64,000 nt of DNA from Lentimicrobiaceae bacterium (GCA_017993235.1 JAGONC010000004.1:88873-152872); one strand, 5' to 3'; shown: positions 17,998 through 28,333, numbered from the stretch's first letter. Numbers and translations are program-made. The notes: generated by a model not told the origin, from the letters alone.

Positions 17998-18154
17998 CGA
18001 TCTCCGACGGATCAATCTTCAGTCCGACACGGTCTGATTTACCAAATTAAGTAAAATTGCGCGGAATAGGGCGAATTATCGCGGGTTTTTTTTATGCTCT
18101 GTCTGCGTTGACATTGATTTTTTGTCCTCAAGCGTCTCTTAGTAATACTAACCT

Positions 18155-19081
18155 ATGAAAATTGACCTCCAAAGATGTAAAGTCAGGTGGAATCCTGTTA
18201 TAGCTGCCTCCATATTCCTTGTGATCGCTGCCTGTGATAATCAGCAGGGCACGACAGATGATGGTAACACCCTGATCGGAGAGGCTGCTTCGAGCGACCA
18301 GGTCAGAATTGATTATCGTGTCAGTGGCACAAACCATGACACCACTCTGATTTTTATCCATGAATGGTTGTGCGACCAGACGTACTGGCAAAATCAGGTA
18401 GGGTACTTCAGTGGAAGATACCGGGTGGTGACACTGGATCTGGCAGGGCATGGAAGATCAGGTGATAACCGGCAGAAATATACCCTGGATCTTTATGCTG
18501 ATGATGTCATTGCTGTCATGAAAAAAATCAGAGCCAGAAAAGTCTATCTGATCGGTCATTCATTCGGTGCAAACGTTGCTGTTAAAGTCGCCCTGAAGGT
18601 ACCCAAGAAGGTAATTGCCATCCTGTCGGTTGATTCATTTGCGAACCTTACCCAGGATTACCCGGAGAGTGAAATTGAAAACAAGATCCGACCCTATCAG
18701 CAGGATTTCAGGACATCGGTTAAAAAGCATGCCAGCTTGCTGTTCGGTAACCAACCTGACAGTACCCTGGTGCGCAGGGTGGTTAACGATTGGGCTTCGG
18801 CGGATTCATCCATGGCCATTACCTCCATGGTTGAATATCTGCGTTTTAAACCATCGGTATGGACAAAAGAACTCACGGCACCCGTCTATGCATTGAATGC
18901 AGCCAAATTTCCTGCGAATGCCCGGGGCAATCAGGGAATGCTGAAAAGTTATAAAATGTATCTTCTGCCCCGTGTTGGTCATTTTCCTCAGCTGGAAGAT
19001 CCGGGATATTTCAATGAAGTCGTCAAAACAATCCTGCAGGAATCGTCACAAAAACCTAAACCTGACCGTAAGGCAAAATAA
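18155..19081 (+). CDS. Alpha/beta hydrolase lipoprotein
   Basis: A 308-residue protein. The N-terminus ends in the lipobox VIAAC (Cys near residue 27), so it is probably a lipid-anchored envelope protein. The alpha/beta hydrolase fold follows: oxyanion region FIHEW, nucleophile elbow GHSFGAN and a C-terminal catalytic His in RVGHFPQLE; the acid is not obvious but SVDSF or LNAA are candidates. The substrate is unknown. It stands alone between YegP and the convergent GH92 gene. The stretch 17998-18154 upstream holds no gene that I can see. Confidence 0.82.
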   Translation: MKIDLQRCKVRWNPVIAASIFLVIAACDNQQGTTDDGNTLIGEAASSDQVRIDYRVSGTNHDTTLIFIHEWLCDQTYWQNQVGYFSGRYRVVTLDLAGHGRSGDNRQKYTLDLYADDVIAVMKKIRARKVYLIGHSFGANVAVKVALKVPKKVIAILSVDSFANLTQDYPESEIENKIRPYQQDFRTSVKKHASLLFGNQPDSTLVRRVVNDWASADSSMAITSMVEYLRFKPSVWTKELTAPVYALNAAKFPANARGNQGMLKSYKMYLLPRVGHFPQLEDPGYFNEVVKTILQESSQKPKPDRKAK

Positions 19082-19150
19082 TAGTGAGATATAATCCTGC
19101 TGCCAAAGTCCTCGGATGCATCCTTACAGGTTTAGGGCAGATGATTTTTT

Positions 19151-21520
19151 TCAATCATGGGTCACTGAATAGGGGATCTCATCATCATTGAGTACCCGCC
19201 TCACCGGATCCGGCCCCATTTGAAATTCCAGTTCACCCCCGTTAACCAGCGTTACGTGTTCAAGATAGTAACGGGTGTATGGCTTGCCGTTCAAGGTCAT
19301 GGACTGAATATAAATATTCTCTTCCGAGAGGTTATGGGCTGCGATGGTGAATACCTTTCCCTTGTCCAGATAAATGTCTGCCTTTTTCACTGTCGGAGTT
19401 CCTATGATGTATTGATTGCTGCCCGGGCACACCGGATAGAATCCCAGGCTGCTGAAAATATACCAGGCCGACATCTGACCGCAATCCTCATTCCCGCAGA
19501 TCCCATAGGGTGTGTCATCAAACAGATTCTGCATGATCTGGTGGATTCGCTCCTGGGTTTTCCATGGCATTCCTGCATAAACGTAAAGATAGGCAATGTG
19601 CTGGCTGGGTTCATTCCCATGGGCATACTGGCCGATCAACCCGGCTATGTCCTCAACGTGCCCGTATTTCTCCCTGCCCACTTCCAGAATGAACAATGAA
19701 TCCAGTTTGTTGACAAAAGCCTCTTTACCTCCCATGAGCCTGATCAGCCCTTCCGGATCATGAGGTACGTACCAGGAGTACTGCCAGGCATTCCCCTCAG
19801 TGTAATCACCTCCATACTGAGCCCAGAACGGATCGAACGGATCCCGGAACGTGCCGTCAGATCGCCGGGCTCTCATAAATCCGTTGCTGCTATCCCAGAT
19901 ATTCCTGTAGGAGGCTGACCGGTTCATGAAATACTGATAATCATTTTCTTTTCCGAGTGCTTTAGCCATCTGCGCAATTGACCAGTCATCATAGGCATAT
20001 TCCAGGGTCTTGGATGCACCTTCCGGTTCCTTGTCAATAGGAACAAATCCATAGTTCATATAGTGTTCCAGCCCATCGTAAGGCCCGTAAGTCGCACTTG
20101 CCTTCATGGCTTCAAAGGCATGTTCCGCATCAAATGCACGGATATTTTTCTGATAGGCATCAGCGATCACCGAAACCCCATGGTAGCCGATCATGCACCA
20201 GGTTTCGTTGCCGTAGAACGACCATACAGGAAGAATATGGTGTACACTCTGGTCGTAATGCGCAAGCATCGAATGGATCATGTCCGCCACGCGATCGGGC
20301 TGCGTGATGGTGAACAGGGGATGAGCTGCCCTGTAGGTGTCCCACAACGAATAGATGGTATAATTCGTAAAACCATCAGCCCTGTGTATCTGCTGATCCA
20401 ATCCCCTGTAACGTTCATCAGCATCCATGTGAATTACAGGAGCCAACAGGGTATGGTAGACCGATGTGTAAAAAATGGTCTTATCCTCAGGATTTCCATC
20501 CATGATGATCCTGTTTAATTCCTTACTCCATTTGTCCCTGGCCGACTGACGCACGGATTCAAAATCCCATCCGGGACATTCAACATTCAGGTTGTTCAGT
20601 GCACCCTGAATATCCACAGGTGACAGGCTCACTTTTACCAGGATCCTTTTATGCATGAGATCGGGAAAGTTGAAATAAGCCTTGATGTTTCGTCCACCCC
20701 GCTCCGGATAATTCTTCAGGTGTGTCTGCCGGGGTCCAAATCCATAGTACTCCATTTTGTCTTCCCTGACAAGACCGTAGGAATCAAATGGTTCTGAAAA
20801 TGAGATCGCAAAAAAGAGATAACGGTCTGCTGCCCAGCCGCTGGTCTGTCGGTAACCCGTCACAAGAGAGTCATTTTCTACACGGAGATAGGCCCACCTG
20901 ACTTTATCATCATACGAATAAATACTGTGGGTGAGGTCAAGAATGATCCGCGCGGTGTCATACTCCCCGAAAGTATATTGATGCATTCCCACGCGCTCGG
21001 TGGCAGTCAGCTCTGCAAGAATATCTTCGTCCAGCAATTTTACCCGGTAATAACCCGGCTCTGCCATTTCCTGATCATGGGAAAACCGTGACCTGTATCC
21101 TGAATCAGGAGCTGAAGAAGATCCCGGGTTTAACTGAAGATCGCCTGCCAGTGGCATCAACAGAACGTCGCCCAGGTCGGAATGACCCGTGCCCGAAAAA
21201 TGCGTATGACTGAAGCCCATGATCGTGCTGTCGGCATACTGGTAACCCGCGCACCATGGAAAGCTCTGCCGGAAATATTTTACTTCCGTATCGGGGCTTA
21301 CCTGCACTGCCCCAAAAGGAACCGTCGCTCCCGGATACGTGTGCCCTTCACCCCCCGTTCCGATGAAAGGATCAACATAATCATACGGAGATCGCCCGGC
21401 CTCATCCCTGAAGGAGATATCATGCGGAGTCGTGTCTTTTGTATTGCTCCGACAACCCGCCATCCCACAGAAAAGTACCACAACTCCAAAAATTGTAATC
21501 CAATGATGATAAAATCGCAT
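19151..21520 (-). CDS. GH92 family alpha-mannosidase lipoprotein
   Basis: About 789 residues with an N-terminal lipobox (FCGMAGC). The family signatures are clear: GTGGEGHTYPGATVPFG near the N-terminus, SHTHFSGTGHSDLGD, WDTYRAAHPL and CGNEDCGQMSAWYIFSSLG. GH92 enzymes are calcium-dependent exo-alpha-mannosidases that trim mannose-containing glycans such as N-glycans, usually outside the cell. There is no SusC/SusD pair nearby. The open frame extends two codons upstream to an ATG at 21526, but that ATG belongs to the decamer array 21521-21598, so I use 21520. Confidence 0.93.
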   Translation of the reverse strand: MRFYHHWITIFGVVVLFCGMAGCRSNTKDTTPHDISFRDEAGRSPYDYVDPFIGTGGEGHTYPGATVPFGAVQVSPDTEVKYFRQSFPWCAGYQYADSTIMGFSHTHFSGTGHSDLGDVLLMPLAGDLQLNPGSSSAPDSGYRSRFSHDQEMAEPGYYRVKLLDEDILAELTATERVGMHQYTFGEYDTARIILDLTHSIYSYDDKVRWAYLRVENDSLVTGYRQTSGWAADRYLFFAISFSEPFDSYGLVREDKMEYYGFGPRQTHLKNYPERGGRNIKAYFNFPDLMHKRILVKVSLSPVDIQGALNNLNVECPGWDFESVRQSARDKWSKELNRIIMDGNPEDKTIFYTSVYHTLLAPVIHMDADERYRGLDQQIHRADGFTNYTIYSLWDTYRAAHPLFTITQPDRVADMIHSMLAHYDQSVHHILPVWSFYGNETWCMIGYHGVSVIADAYQKNIRAFDAEHAFEAMKASATYGPYDGLEHYMNYGFVPIDKEPEGASKTLEYAYDDWSIAQMAKALGKENDYQYFMNRSASYRNIWDSSNGFMRARRSDGTFRDPFDPFWAQYGGDYTEGNAWQYSWYVPHDPEGLIRLMGGKEAFVNKLDSLFILEVGREKYGHVEDIAGLIGQYAHGNEPSQHIAYLYVYAGMPWKTQERIHQIMQNLFDDTPYGICGNEDCGQMSAWYIFSSLGFYPVCPGSNQYIIGTPTVKKADIYLDKGKVFTIAAHNLSEENIYIQSMTLNGKPYTRYYLEHVTLVNGGELEFQMGPDPVRRVLNDDEIPYSVTHD

Positions 21521-21598
21521 AACCATAAATAACTATGAATAACTATGAATAACCACGAATGACTATGAATGACTACAAATGACCATGAATAACCATTT
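21521..21598 (+). repeat. 10-bp tandem array (AATAACYATG type)
   Basis: Eight consecutive near-identical decamers in exact 10-bp register: AACCATAAAT, AACTATGAAT (twice), AACCACGAAT, GACTATGAAT, GACTACAAAT, GACCATGAAT and a partial AACCATTT. It lies between the GH92 gene and the divergent GT4 gene. The decamers match those in the composite repeats at 461-577 and 3838-3920 and the array at 42235-42310. Confidence 0.9.
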
Positions 21599-21691
21599 AT
21601 CGGGCATATTTTTTCCTATTCCATCCCAAGTCATTTCAATAATCCCGAATTTTGTTCGTTCGTATTAACAGGGCAAAAATAATCGGTTATC

Positions 21692-22939
21692 GTGAAAGAT
21701 ATACCGCAAGGTGTAAATACAGCTGATCATCAGGAAGGAACCTTTCCTACATTACCTTTACATATCCTGTTTCTGGCACGTTGGTACCCCAACCGGTTTG
21801 ATCCCATGCTGGGGCTTTTTGTACGAAACCATGCCCTTATGGCTTCTTCCTTTGCCACAGTGAGTGTCGTTTACGTTCAGCCTGTGAACAGTAACCTGCA
21901 CAAGACGACCATCGACTATAAAGACGACCAGGGCATCCGGACCTGGTGCGTCTATTACCCTGCATCCTCACTGCAATTACCATTGATCGGTAATATATGG
22001 AAAGGTATTTTATACCTGCGGGCGAATATCAAAGGAATCCGGCATGCCATCCGACAAACGGGCAAACCCTCACTGATTCATGTACACGTACTGACCAGGG
22101 CGGGAATTCCCGCACTGTTGTTGCGCCGCAGATACCGTCTGCCTCTTGTGATTACCGAACACTGGTCGCGCTACCTTCCTGCTGTGAACACATTCCGGGG
22201 AGCCATCCGTAAATGGCTGACCCGCTTTATCGTAAAAAGAGCAGCGGCGGTTACAACCCCGACAAAGAACCTTCAGGATGCAATGAAGAACTTCGGCCTG
22301 CTGAATCCCCATTATTCCATCCTACCGAACCTTGTGGATACGGAAAGGTTTGTCCCGGCCTGGAACAAAAAAGACAATGCACAACGAAAAATACAATTTG
22401 TACATGTCTCGTGCTTTGAAGACAGATCGAAAAATATTTCCGGTCTTCTGCGGGTAATTTCCATCCTGGCCACAAAACGAAATGATTTTCAATGCCGGAT
22501 GGTGGGAGTGGGGGAGGATTTTGACAGGCTTCGAAAACAGGCCATGGATTCGGGAATTCTTGACCACTATGTAGTTTTTACAGGTTTGCTGGAAGGAGAT
22601 CAACTGGTACAGGCAATCAATACGGCAGATTTTATGGTCATTCCGAGCCATTTCGAAAATCTACCGGTCGTGATCGGGGAAGCGTTTTCCTGCGGAATCC
22701 CTGTCCTTTCGACCGATGTCGGAGGAATATCCGAAATCATCACCAGAGAAAACGGTCACATGATAAAGGCTCATGACGATCAAAGCCTGGCCGACGGGAT
22801 CGAATATATGCTTGATCATCATAAGGAATATGATGCGAATGTCATCAGAAAATGCGCCGAACAGCATTTCAGCAAACAAGCCATCGTTTTTGCGCTGAAA
22901 TCGTTGTATTTAAATGCGTTAAAGAAAAAACATGGATAG
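21692..22939 (+). CDS. GT4-family glycosyltransferase
   Basis: A 415-residue GT-B enzyme. The C-terminal Rossmann domain shows the GT4 nucleotide-sugar region: a G-G-E-F segment reading VIPSHFENLPVVIGEAFSCG and STDVGGISEII. The N-terminal acceptor domain carries RWYPNRFDPMLGLFV. It should transfer a sugar to an undecaprenyl-linked or lipid acceptor at the cytoplasmic membrane. It begins an operon with three following genes in overlapping or near-contiguous order (overlap of 8 bp with the next), which suggests a glycan-assembly unit. Confidence 0.9.
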   Translation: MKDIPQGVNTADHQEGTFPTLPLHILFLARWYPNRFDPMLGLFVRNHALMASSFATVSVVYVQPVNSNLHKTTIDYKDDQGIRTWCVYYPASSLQLPLIGNIWKGILYLRANIKGIRHAIRQTGKPSLIHVHVLTRAGIPALLLRRRYRLPLVITEHWSRYLPAVNTFRGAIRKWLTRFIVKRAAAVTTPTKNLQDAMKNFGLLNPHYSILPNLVDTERFVPAWNKKDNAQRKIQFVHVSCFEDRSKNISGLLRVISILATKRNDFQCRMVGVGEDFDRLRKQAMDSGILDHYVVFTGLLEGDQLVQAINTADFMVIPSHFENLPVVIGEAFSCGIPVLSTDVGGISEIITRENGHMIKAHDDQSLADGIEYMLDHHKEYDANVIRKCAEQHFSKQAIVFALKSLYLNALKKKHG

Positions 22940-24656
22940 CAGGACGACAACAGCTTCAGTAACGGATGTGGGTCCCCTTCGGTATGGCATCATGTGTAAT
23001 GAGTGGACGTTTCAAACCTGGCAATGGAAGGCAATCCGGTTGCTCGAAGAAAAAGGATGCCTGCCAGTTCTGCTTATCTTTAATGACAATCCCGCTCCGG
23101 CCGATACGGGATATAGGAAACTGATCCATTATCCCTACAAAAATCTTCTTTACCGAATGTTTGTTCGTTTCTGCCACCACCCTCCTGCAAAAAAACTGAT
23201 CGATTTCAAAAATGACTACGGTAAAATCGAATCCATCCGCTGCAGGACACAACGAAGAGGATTCTCCGAATATTTCCAGGAATCCGATATTGATTTCATA
23301 AAGAAAAAAAATCTTGACTTTATCCTCCGTTTTGGGTTTAATATCATTCGCGGCGAGATCCTGAATATCACCCGTTATGGGATCTGGTCGTTCCATCATG
23401 GTGATGAGCAGCAATATCGTGGCGGTCCCCCCGGATTCTGGGAAATTTATCATAAGAATCCGGTCACAGGTGCCATCCTGCAACGGTTGACCAACACACT
23501 GGACGCCGGCATTATACTTCGTAAAGGATATTTTAAAACCGTCCTCCATTCCTGGTCGGGAAGCATCGACCAGTTATTCATGGAAACCGCTCACTGGCCT
23601 GCCCAGGTGGCCACCGATATCATGAATAATGTCAATTTGTCATGGGAAGATTCACTCTTCCAGACCAGGGCACCCATTTACACATTCCCCGGAAACCGCA
23701 GGATGATCCGGTTTATGTTCTCCCTGATCGCATCCAGGATCCGCTTTCATTTCGATAACCTGACCAGGGCCGAGAAATGGAACATCGGAATGATCAAGGC
23801 TCCTGTGACACAACTGCTGTCCGATGCCACCCCTCTCAGACCCGATTGGCTGCTTTCCCCGGGATTGCACCGATATGCGGCGGATCCCTTTGCTATGACT
23901 GTACGCGGCCACCTGGACATTTTCTATGAATTCTATGATTATCGTGTCGCCAGGGGGAAAATATCCTCCGTCAGGGTAGATCTGCAAAACGGACACATCA
24001 CGCCACCCGTCATCATCCTGGAGAAGGATTATCATCTGGCGTATCCCTATCTTTTTCAGGTCGACGGTAACTGGTACTGCACCCCCGAGTCTGCACTGAA
24101 CCGGACCGTCGACCTTTACCGTTGGGATGACACTGCCCGAAAACTGGATTTCGTCACCACGCTTCTCTCCGATGTTGATGCAGTGGATTCGACCATCTTT
24201 CAGTATCAGCACCGCTGGTGGCTGTTATGTACAAAGAAATCCATGTCCGACACCCATCTGTATGCGTGGTATTCCAGGGAATTCAGAGGACCTTATGAAC
24301 CTCACAGTAACAATCCTGTCAAGACTGATGTCCGGTCAGCCCGACCTGCAGGTCCACCCTTTGTGCTCGACGGTCAGCTGCTGAGGCCTGCCCAGGACTG
24401 TTCACAGGCTTATGGTACACGGATCGTTTTGCAGCAGGTTGTACGGCTCACCCCCGATGAATTTGAAGAAAGACAAGCAGGAACCATCGGGCCCTTTAAA
24501 GATACCTCCTTTCCGGCAGGTGCTCATACGCTGGTGAATGCCGGGGAATATACCATCGTTGATGCAAAAAAATATGTTTTTGACGGATGGAATTTCATTC
24601 ATGAACTTGGCAGGAAGGTTAAAAGAAGAGTTCACAAGCGATCCATTAAATCCTGA
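22932..24656 (+). CDS. Formyltransferase-like / GINT1-like fusion protein
   Basis: A 574-residue two-domain protein. Residues about 18-240 resemble formyltransferases of the Fmt/ArnA type, with the diagnostic SFHHGDEQQYRGGPPG segment and LTNTLDAGIIL. That subgroup makes N-formyl sugars from 10-formyl-tetrahydrofolate. Residues about 290-570 resemble the N-terminal domain of the glucosamine inositol-phosphorylceramide transferase family (motifs HRYAADPF, YPYLFQVDGNWYCTPE and STIFQYQHRWWLL). Function of the combined protein is inferred: modification of an amino sugar in the polymer built by this operon. It overlaps the upstream GT4 gene by 8 bp. Confidence 0.75.
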   Translation: MDSRTTTASVTDVGPLRYGIMCNEWTFQTWQWKAIRLLEEKGCLPVLLIFNDNPAPADTGYRKLIHYPYKNLLYRMFVRFCHHPPAKKLIDFKNDYGKIESIRCRTQRRGFSEYFQESDIDFIKKKNLDFILRFGFNIIRGEILNITRYGIWSFHHGDEQQYRGGPPGFWEIYHKNPVTGAILQRLTNTLDAGIILRKGYFKTVLHSWSGSIDQLFMETAHWPAQVATDIMNNVNLSWEDSLFQTRAPIYTFPGNRRMIRFMFSLIASRIRFHFDNLTRAEKWNIGMIKAPVTQLLSDATPLRPDWLLSPGLHRYAADPFAMTVRGHLDIFYEFYDYRVARGKISSVRVDLQNGHITPPVIILEKDYHLAYPYLFQVDGNWYCTPESALNRTVDLYRWDDTARKLDFVTTLLSDVDAVDSTIFQYQHRWWLLCTKKSMSDTHLYAWYSREFRGPYEPHSNNPVKTDVRSARPAGPPFVLDGQLLRPAQDCSQAYGTRIVLQQVVRLTPDEFEERQAGTIGPFKDTSFPAGAHTLVNAGEYTIVDAKKYVFDGWNFIHELGRKVKRRVHKRSIKS

Positions 24657-24661
24657 CGCGT

Positions 24662-25945
24662 ATGTTCCGGCACATCATAGGCACCACGTTTACCAGGCTC
24701 TTCAATGCATTGATGGCCCTTGCAATCCTTTGGATCAACACGCACAACATGGGGAAAGAAGGTCTGGGTACGATCGGGTTGATCGTGCTGGGCATTACGC
24801 TGATTTTGCTGGTCAGTAATTACATCGGAGGCGGTGCGCTGGTTTTCCTTTCATCCCGGCATGACTGGCGGCAGTTACTGATACCGTCCTACATCTGGGC
24901 CACAATGGTTTCCGTTGCAGGCGCCGCGTTGCTGAAATTATTGCACCTGATACCCGGCGAGTACACCCTTGATATCCTTCTGCTATCCTTGCTTCAGTCT
25001 TTTATGACCATCAACCTCAGCCTGCTGGTTGGCAGGGAAAAGATCAGCCTTTTCAATGGGATCTCTGTTATGCAGATGCTGATCACAACCGCGGCTCTGG
25101 TCATCCTGGTCTATACGCTGAAGATATACGATGTCAAAGCCTATGTATATGCCATGTATGCCGGGTATCTTGCAGGTTGCCTGGCAAGCCTGGCCGCTGT
25201 GTTATTCCTGTTGCGGTCGGTACGCCAGCCGTCACGCCAGCCGGTGGTCCGACAGATCATCCGGTATGGAAAATTCATTCAAACCGCCAACGTGCTCCAG
25301 TTTCTCAACTACAGGTTAAGCTTTTACCTGATTGAGTCTTTTACCGGCCGGGCCGCTCTGGGTGTGTATTATGTAGGTGTACAGTTATCGGAAGGAGTGT
25401 GGCTGGTCGGAAAAAGCGTGGCGACGGTTCAATATGCCAGGATCTCTAACACAACGGATCAGGATTATGCCAAACGTCTGACCCTTCTTTTATTTAAATT
25501 TACGCTGATCGTATCCCTGATCATTACGGTGATTCTTGTCGTACTGCCTGAATCTGTATACGGGTGGATCTTTAGCAGCGATTTTATGGAGGTAAAAAGA
25601 GTCATTTTGTCACTTGCCGCAGGTATCCTCTCCACTGCGGTTGCATTGATGTTCAGTCACTACTTTTCAGGAATGGGTATGCCTGTCCACAACATGATCG
25701 GTTCTGCCATCGGCCTGGTACTGACTTTGGTATTAGGTTTGATATTCATCCCCAAATTCGGAATCGTTGCAGCGGGTCTGACAGCTTCTATTTCCTACCT
25801 GGCAAACATGGTGTATCTAATGATCATTTTTATGCTTAAAACCAAACCCTCGGTAAGAGAATTTATGATTCAGAAAGAAGACCTCCGGCTGCTGATTCAG
25901 GAACTGAAAGGCAAGCACTCCCTCTTCAGCCATAAATCGAATTGA
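24662..25945 (+). CDS. Oligosaccharide flippase (Wzx/MATE-like)
   Basis: A 427-residue integral membrane protein with about 12 hydrophobic helices. It resembles polysaccharide biosynthesis proteins of the MVF/Wzx superfamily (N-terminal MFRHIIGTTFTRLFNAL; central LGVYYVGVQLSEGVWLVGKS). It should move a lipid-linked glycan across the cytoplasmic membrane. It starts 5 bp after the fusion protein gene and is followed, 29 bp on, by the TPR protein. No polymerase or ligase is recognised in this segment. Confidence 0.85.
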   Translation: MFRHIIGTTFTRLFNALMALAILWINTHNMGKEGLGTIGLIVLGITLILLVSNYIGGGALVFLSSRHDWRQLLIPSYIWATMVSVAGAALLKLLHLIPGEYTLDILLLSLLQSFMTINLSLLVGREKISLFNGISVMQMLITTAALVILVYTLKIYDVKAYVYAMYAGYLAGCLASLAAVLFLLRSVRQPSRQPVVRQIIRYGKFIQTANVLQFLNYRLSFYLIESFTGRAALGVYYVGVQLSEGVWLVGKSVATVQYARISNTTDQDYAKRLTLLLFKFTLIVSLIITVILVVLPESVYGWIFSSDFMEVKRVILSLAAGILSTAVALMFSHYFSGMGMPVHNMIGSAIGLVLTLVLGLIFIPKFGIVAAGLTASISYLANMVYLMIIFMLKTKPSVREFMIQKEDLRLLIQELKGKHSLFSHKSN

Positions 25946-25974
25946 TACTACCGTACTTTTTTAATCCTGTCAAC

Positions 25975-28215
25975 ATGACACTCCGGGAAGTTGAAAATCT
26001 GTACAAACAAATCATTCATGGACTAGCCGGTGGCTCAGTGAAAGATGCCCTGGATGATTTGCTCCGCCTGATCCTCCTGACCCAGCAATCAGAGTTACGC
26101 ATTCAGTATGAGAAAAATCTTGAGATCTACAGGAATATTCTTAAATATACGGCCGAGGGCATCTCCGATCCCGACCGGCCCAGGATCTTCGACAAAATGC
26201 TTTCCAGTGTCTTTGACCTTACGGATCGGGTTTATCAGCATTTTCTGACGCACGGATCGGGTATGCAGATCTATCAAATCAAAAAGGAACTGGAAAATAA
26301 ATTGGACTGGATGATCGATGAAGCAACCGCTTCTGTTAAAAAACTGAATTTTGAAACCGATCTGGACGAACTCCTGGAGGATATAAACCTGTTACAGACA
26401 GGTCCCGTGCAGCGGCAGGAGGAGCGAAGCCGGATCATGGCAAGGATCTTTGAACTGATATGGCTGACTGACCGCTTCAACGAAAATGAGATGAACCTGG
26501 TCCAGGCGATCCGCAACTCAGACGAGGTTGCCTGGTACGAGAAATGTGTGGTGGTCAGCGCATTGACATTAAGCCTGATCCGGTGTTTCGACCAGAATAA
26601 GATGGAATTGCTCTTCGTATTTTACAAGGATGGTACTGATCAGATATGGCACAGGGCTCTGGTAGGGCTGTTTTTCGGCCTGGTGATCTATGACAGCCGG
26701 CTGAAGTTTTATCCCGCAATCCAGAAACGTCTGTCTTTTTTGAATGACCACGAAGAATTTATTGCTGAGCTTCGGATGATGATCATCCAGGTCCTGCGAT
26801 CGTGTGAGACGGACCGGATAACCAAAAAATTACAGGAAGAAATCCTGCCGGAAGTGGTCAGACTTGCACCCAAACTGGAAGAAAAGCTGGATCTGGATAA
26901 CCTGATCAACAGGGATCCCTCGGATGAAAAAAATCCGGCCTGGGAAGAGTTTTTTAAAGATACGCCTGACCTTTACCAGAAAATGGAGGAATTTACCCAC
27001 CTGCAGCTGGAGGGATCCGATGTGTTCTGGAGTGCTTTTGCCATGTTGAAGCACTTTGATTTCTTCCGCCACGTACACCACTGGCTGCTGCCTTTTTATA
27101 CAGAAAATCAGGCCATTCAATCCCTTATCAATGAAGAATTTAAGGGTAAGGATCCTGACCGTTTTTTCAACGGTATCGCCCGGACAGCCTATCTGTGCAA
27201 TTCCGATAAATATTCGTTTTGCCTCAACATCCGTCATCTCCCCGAAGCCCAGAAATCTCTGTTATTGAATTATTTTGTGGAGGAACTGAATAACCTGAAT
27301 GAGATAACGGAAGAAGATGCCATGCTGGACAAATCAACCCACGATAAATTCATTTTTACCCAGTATATCCAGGATCTCTACAGGTTTCACAAATTGCATC
27401 CCCTTAAAAACGAGCTCACCGATATTTTTAATATTCCATTCAGTTTACACGATACATGGTTTCTCCCCCTTCTTGACGAAAGCAATTCCATTATCAGGAA
27501 CATCGCAGAATTTTATTTTGAGAGGGAACAGTTCTCCCAGGCAAATGAGATCTACCAGATACTTAATAGTAAGGGAGACAACAGCTATGAGATCTTCGAA
27601 AAAATCGGATATTGTTTTCAGCAAACAGGGCAGTATGAAAAAGCCCTGGATTACTATCTGAAAGCGGAACTTTTCGACACGAATAAGATCTGGTTATATA
27701 AAAAAATTGCGCTTTGCTACCGCAGATTAAAGAAATACGATGATGCATTGCGTTTCTATCAGGAATTGCTGAAGCTATTACCTGACAACACCGCCATTCT
27801 GGCATCCATTGGACACTGTTATCTGGATAACAATGATATTGATCAGGCGTTGAATTATTTCTACAGGATTGAATTCCAAAACTCAGACGATATCAGTGCT
27901 ATGCGGCCAATCGCCTGGATCTATTTGCTCAAGGGAGATTTTGACGCTGCGGCTGAGTATTACCAACAGATCATCCGGAATAATCCCAATAAATATGATT
28001 TCATGAACCTGGGGCATGTTGAATGGTGTCGGGGTGACCGTTTGGCTGCAATTGGCCACTACAAGCTGAGTGTCAGGATGAAAGACAATAGTCTGGAACA
28101 ATTTTTAGCAGGCTTTCGCGCGGATCAAACCATCCTGCTCAAGCACGGGGTTCCATCCAGCGATATACCCCTTATGCTTGACTATCTGAAATACGCCCTT
28201 GACACTGCCAGCTGA
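25975..28215 (+). CDS. TPR-repeat protein of the glycan operon
   Basis: About 746 residues from ATG 25975 (MTLREVENLYKQ); the frame opens at TTG 25942, but the first 11 residues overlap the flippase stop and have no start signal. Residues about 520-700 contain TPR-like units (YEKALDYYLKAELF, YDDALRFYQELLKLLP, DFDAAAEYYQQIIRNNP). The N-terminal two thirds are helical with no known domain visible to me. No signal peptide, so cytoplasmic. Its position as the last gene suggests a scaffold or regulator of the surface glycan unit; this is inference. Confidence 0.7.
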   Translation: MTLREVENLYKQIIHGLAGGSVKDALDDLLRLILLTQQSELRIQYEKNLEIYRNILKYTAEGISDPDRPRIFDKMLSSVFDLTDRVYQHFLTHGSGMQIYQIKKELENKLDWMIDEATASVKKLNFETDLDELLEDINLLQTGPVQRQEERSRIMARIFELIWLTDRFNENEMNLVQAIRNSDEVAWYEKCVVVSALTLSLIRCFDQNKMELLFVFYKDGTDQIWHRALVGLFFGLVIYDSRLKFYPAIQKRLSFLNDHEEFIAELRMMIIQVLRSCETDRITKKLQEEILPEVVRLAPKLEEKLDLDNLINRDPSDEKNPAWEEFFKDTPDLYQKMEEFTHLQLEGSDVFWSAFAMLKHFDFFRHVHHWLLPFYTENQAIQSLINEEFKGKDPDRFFNGIARTAYLCNSDKYSFCLNIRHLPEAQKSLLLNYFVEELNNLNEITEEDAMLDKSTHDKFIFTQYIQDLYRFHKLHPLKNELTDIFNIPFSLHDTWFLPLLDESNSIIRNIAEFYFEREQFSQANEIYQILNSKGDNSYEIFEKIGYCFQQTGQYEKALDYYLKAELFDTNKIWLYKKIALCYRRLKKYDDALRFYQELLKLLPDNTAILASIGHCYLDNNDIDQALNYFYRIEFQNSDDISAMRPIAWIYLLKGDFDAAAEYYQQIIRNNPNKYDFMNLGHVEWCRGDRLAAIGHYKLSVRMKDNSLEQFLAGFRADQTILLKHGVPSSDIPLMLDYLKYALDTAS

Positions 28216-28289
28216 GGGATCCCGAAACCGTGTTCCTTTCCGGAATCAACAGCTGTTTGCCCCGGTTTCTGAAGTATATCTGCTGCAAT

Positions 28290-28333
28290 TATCTTTGCTG
28301 TGGACCGATCAGTCAGAATTAAACATATCTTTG
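28290..28333 (+). promoter_or_regulatory. Two candidate -7 boxes upstream of the T9SS cargo genes
   Basis: TATCTTTG occurs at 28290-28297 and again at 28326-28333, both fitting TAnnTTTG. Neither has a well-spaced TTG. The downstream gene starts at 28436, giving a leader of about 100 bp. Confidence 0.35.

Noticed and set aside
21521..21598. Possible CRISPR array
   Set aside because: Units are 10 bp with no unique spacers, no cas genes nearby, and the pattern is a tandem array.
23652..24212. Minus-strand open frame of 186 codons
   Set aside because: It is antisense to the formyltransferase fusion gene, which has clear domain motifs.
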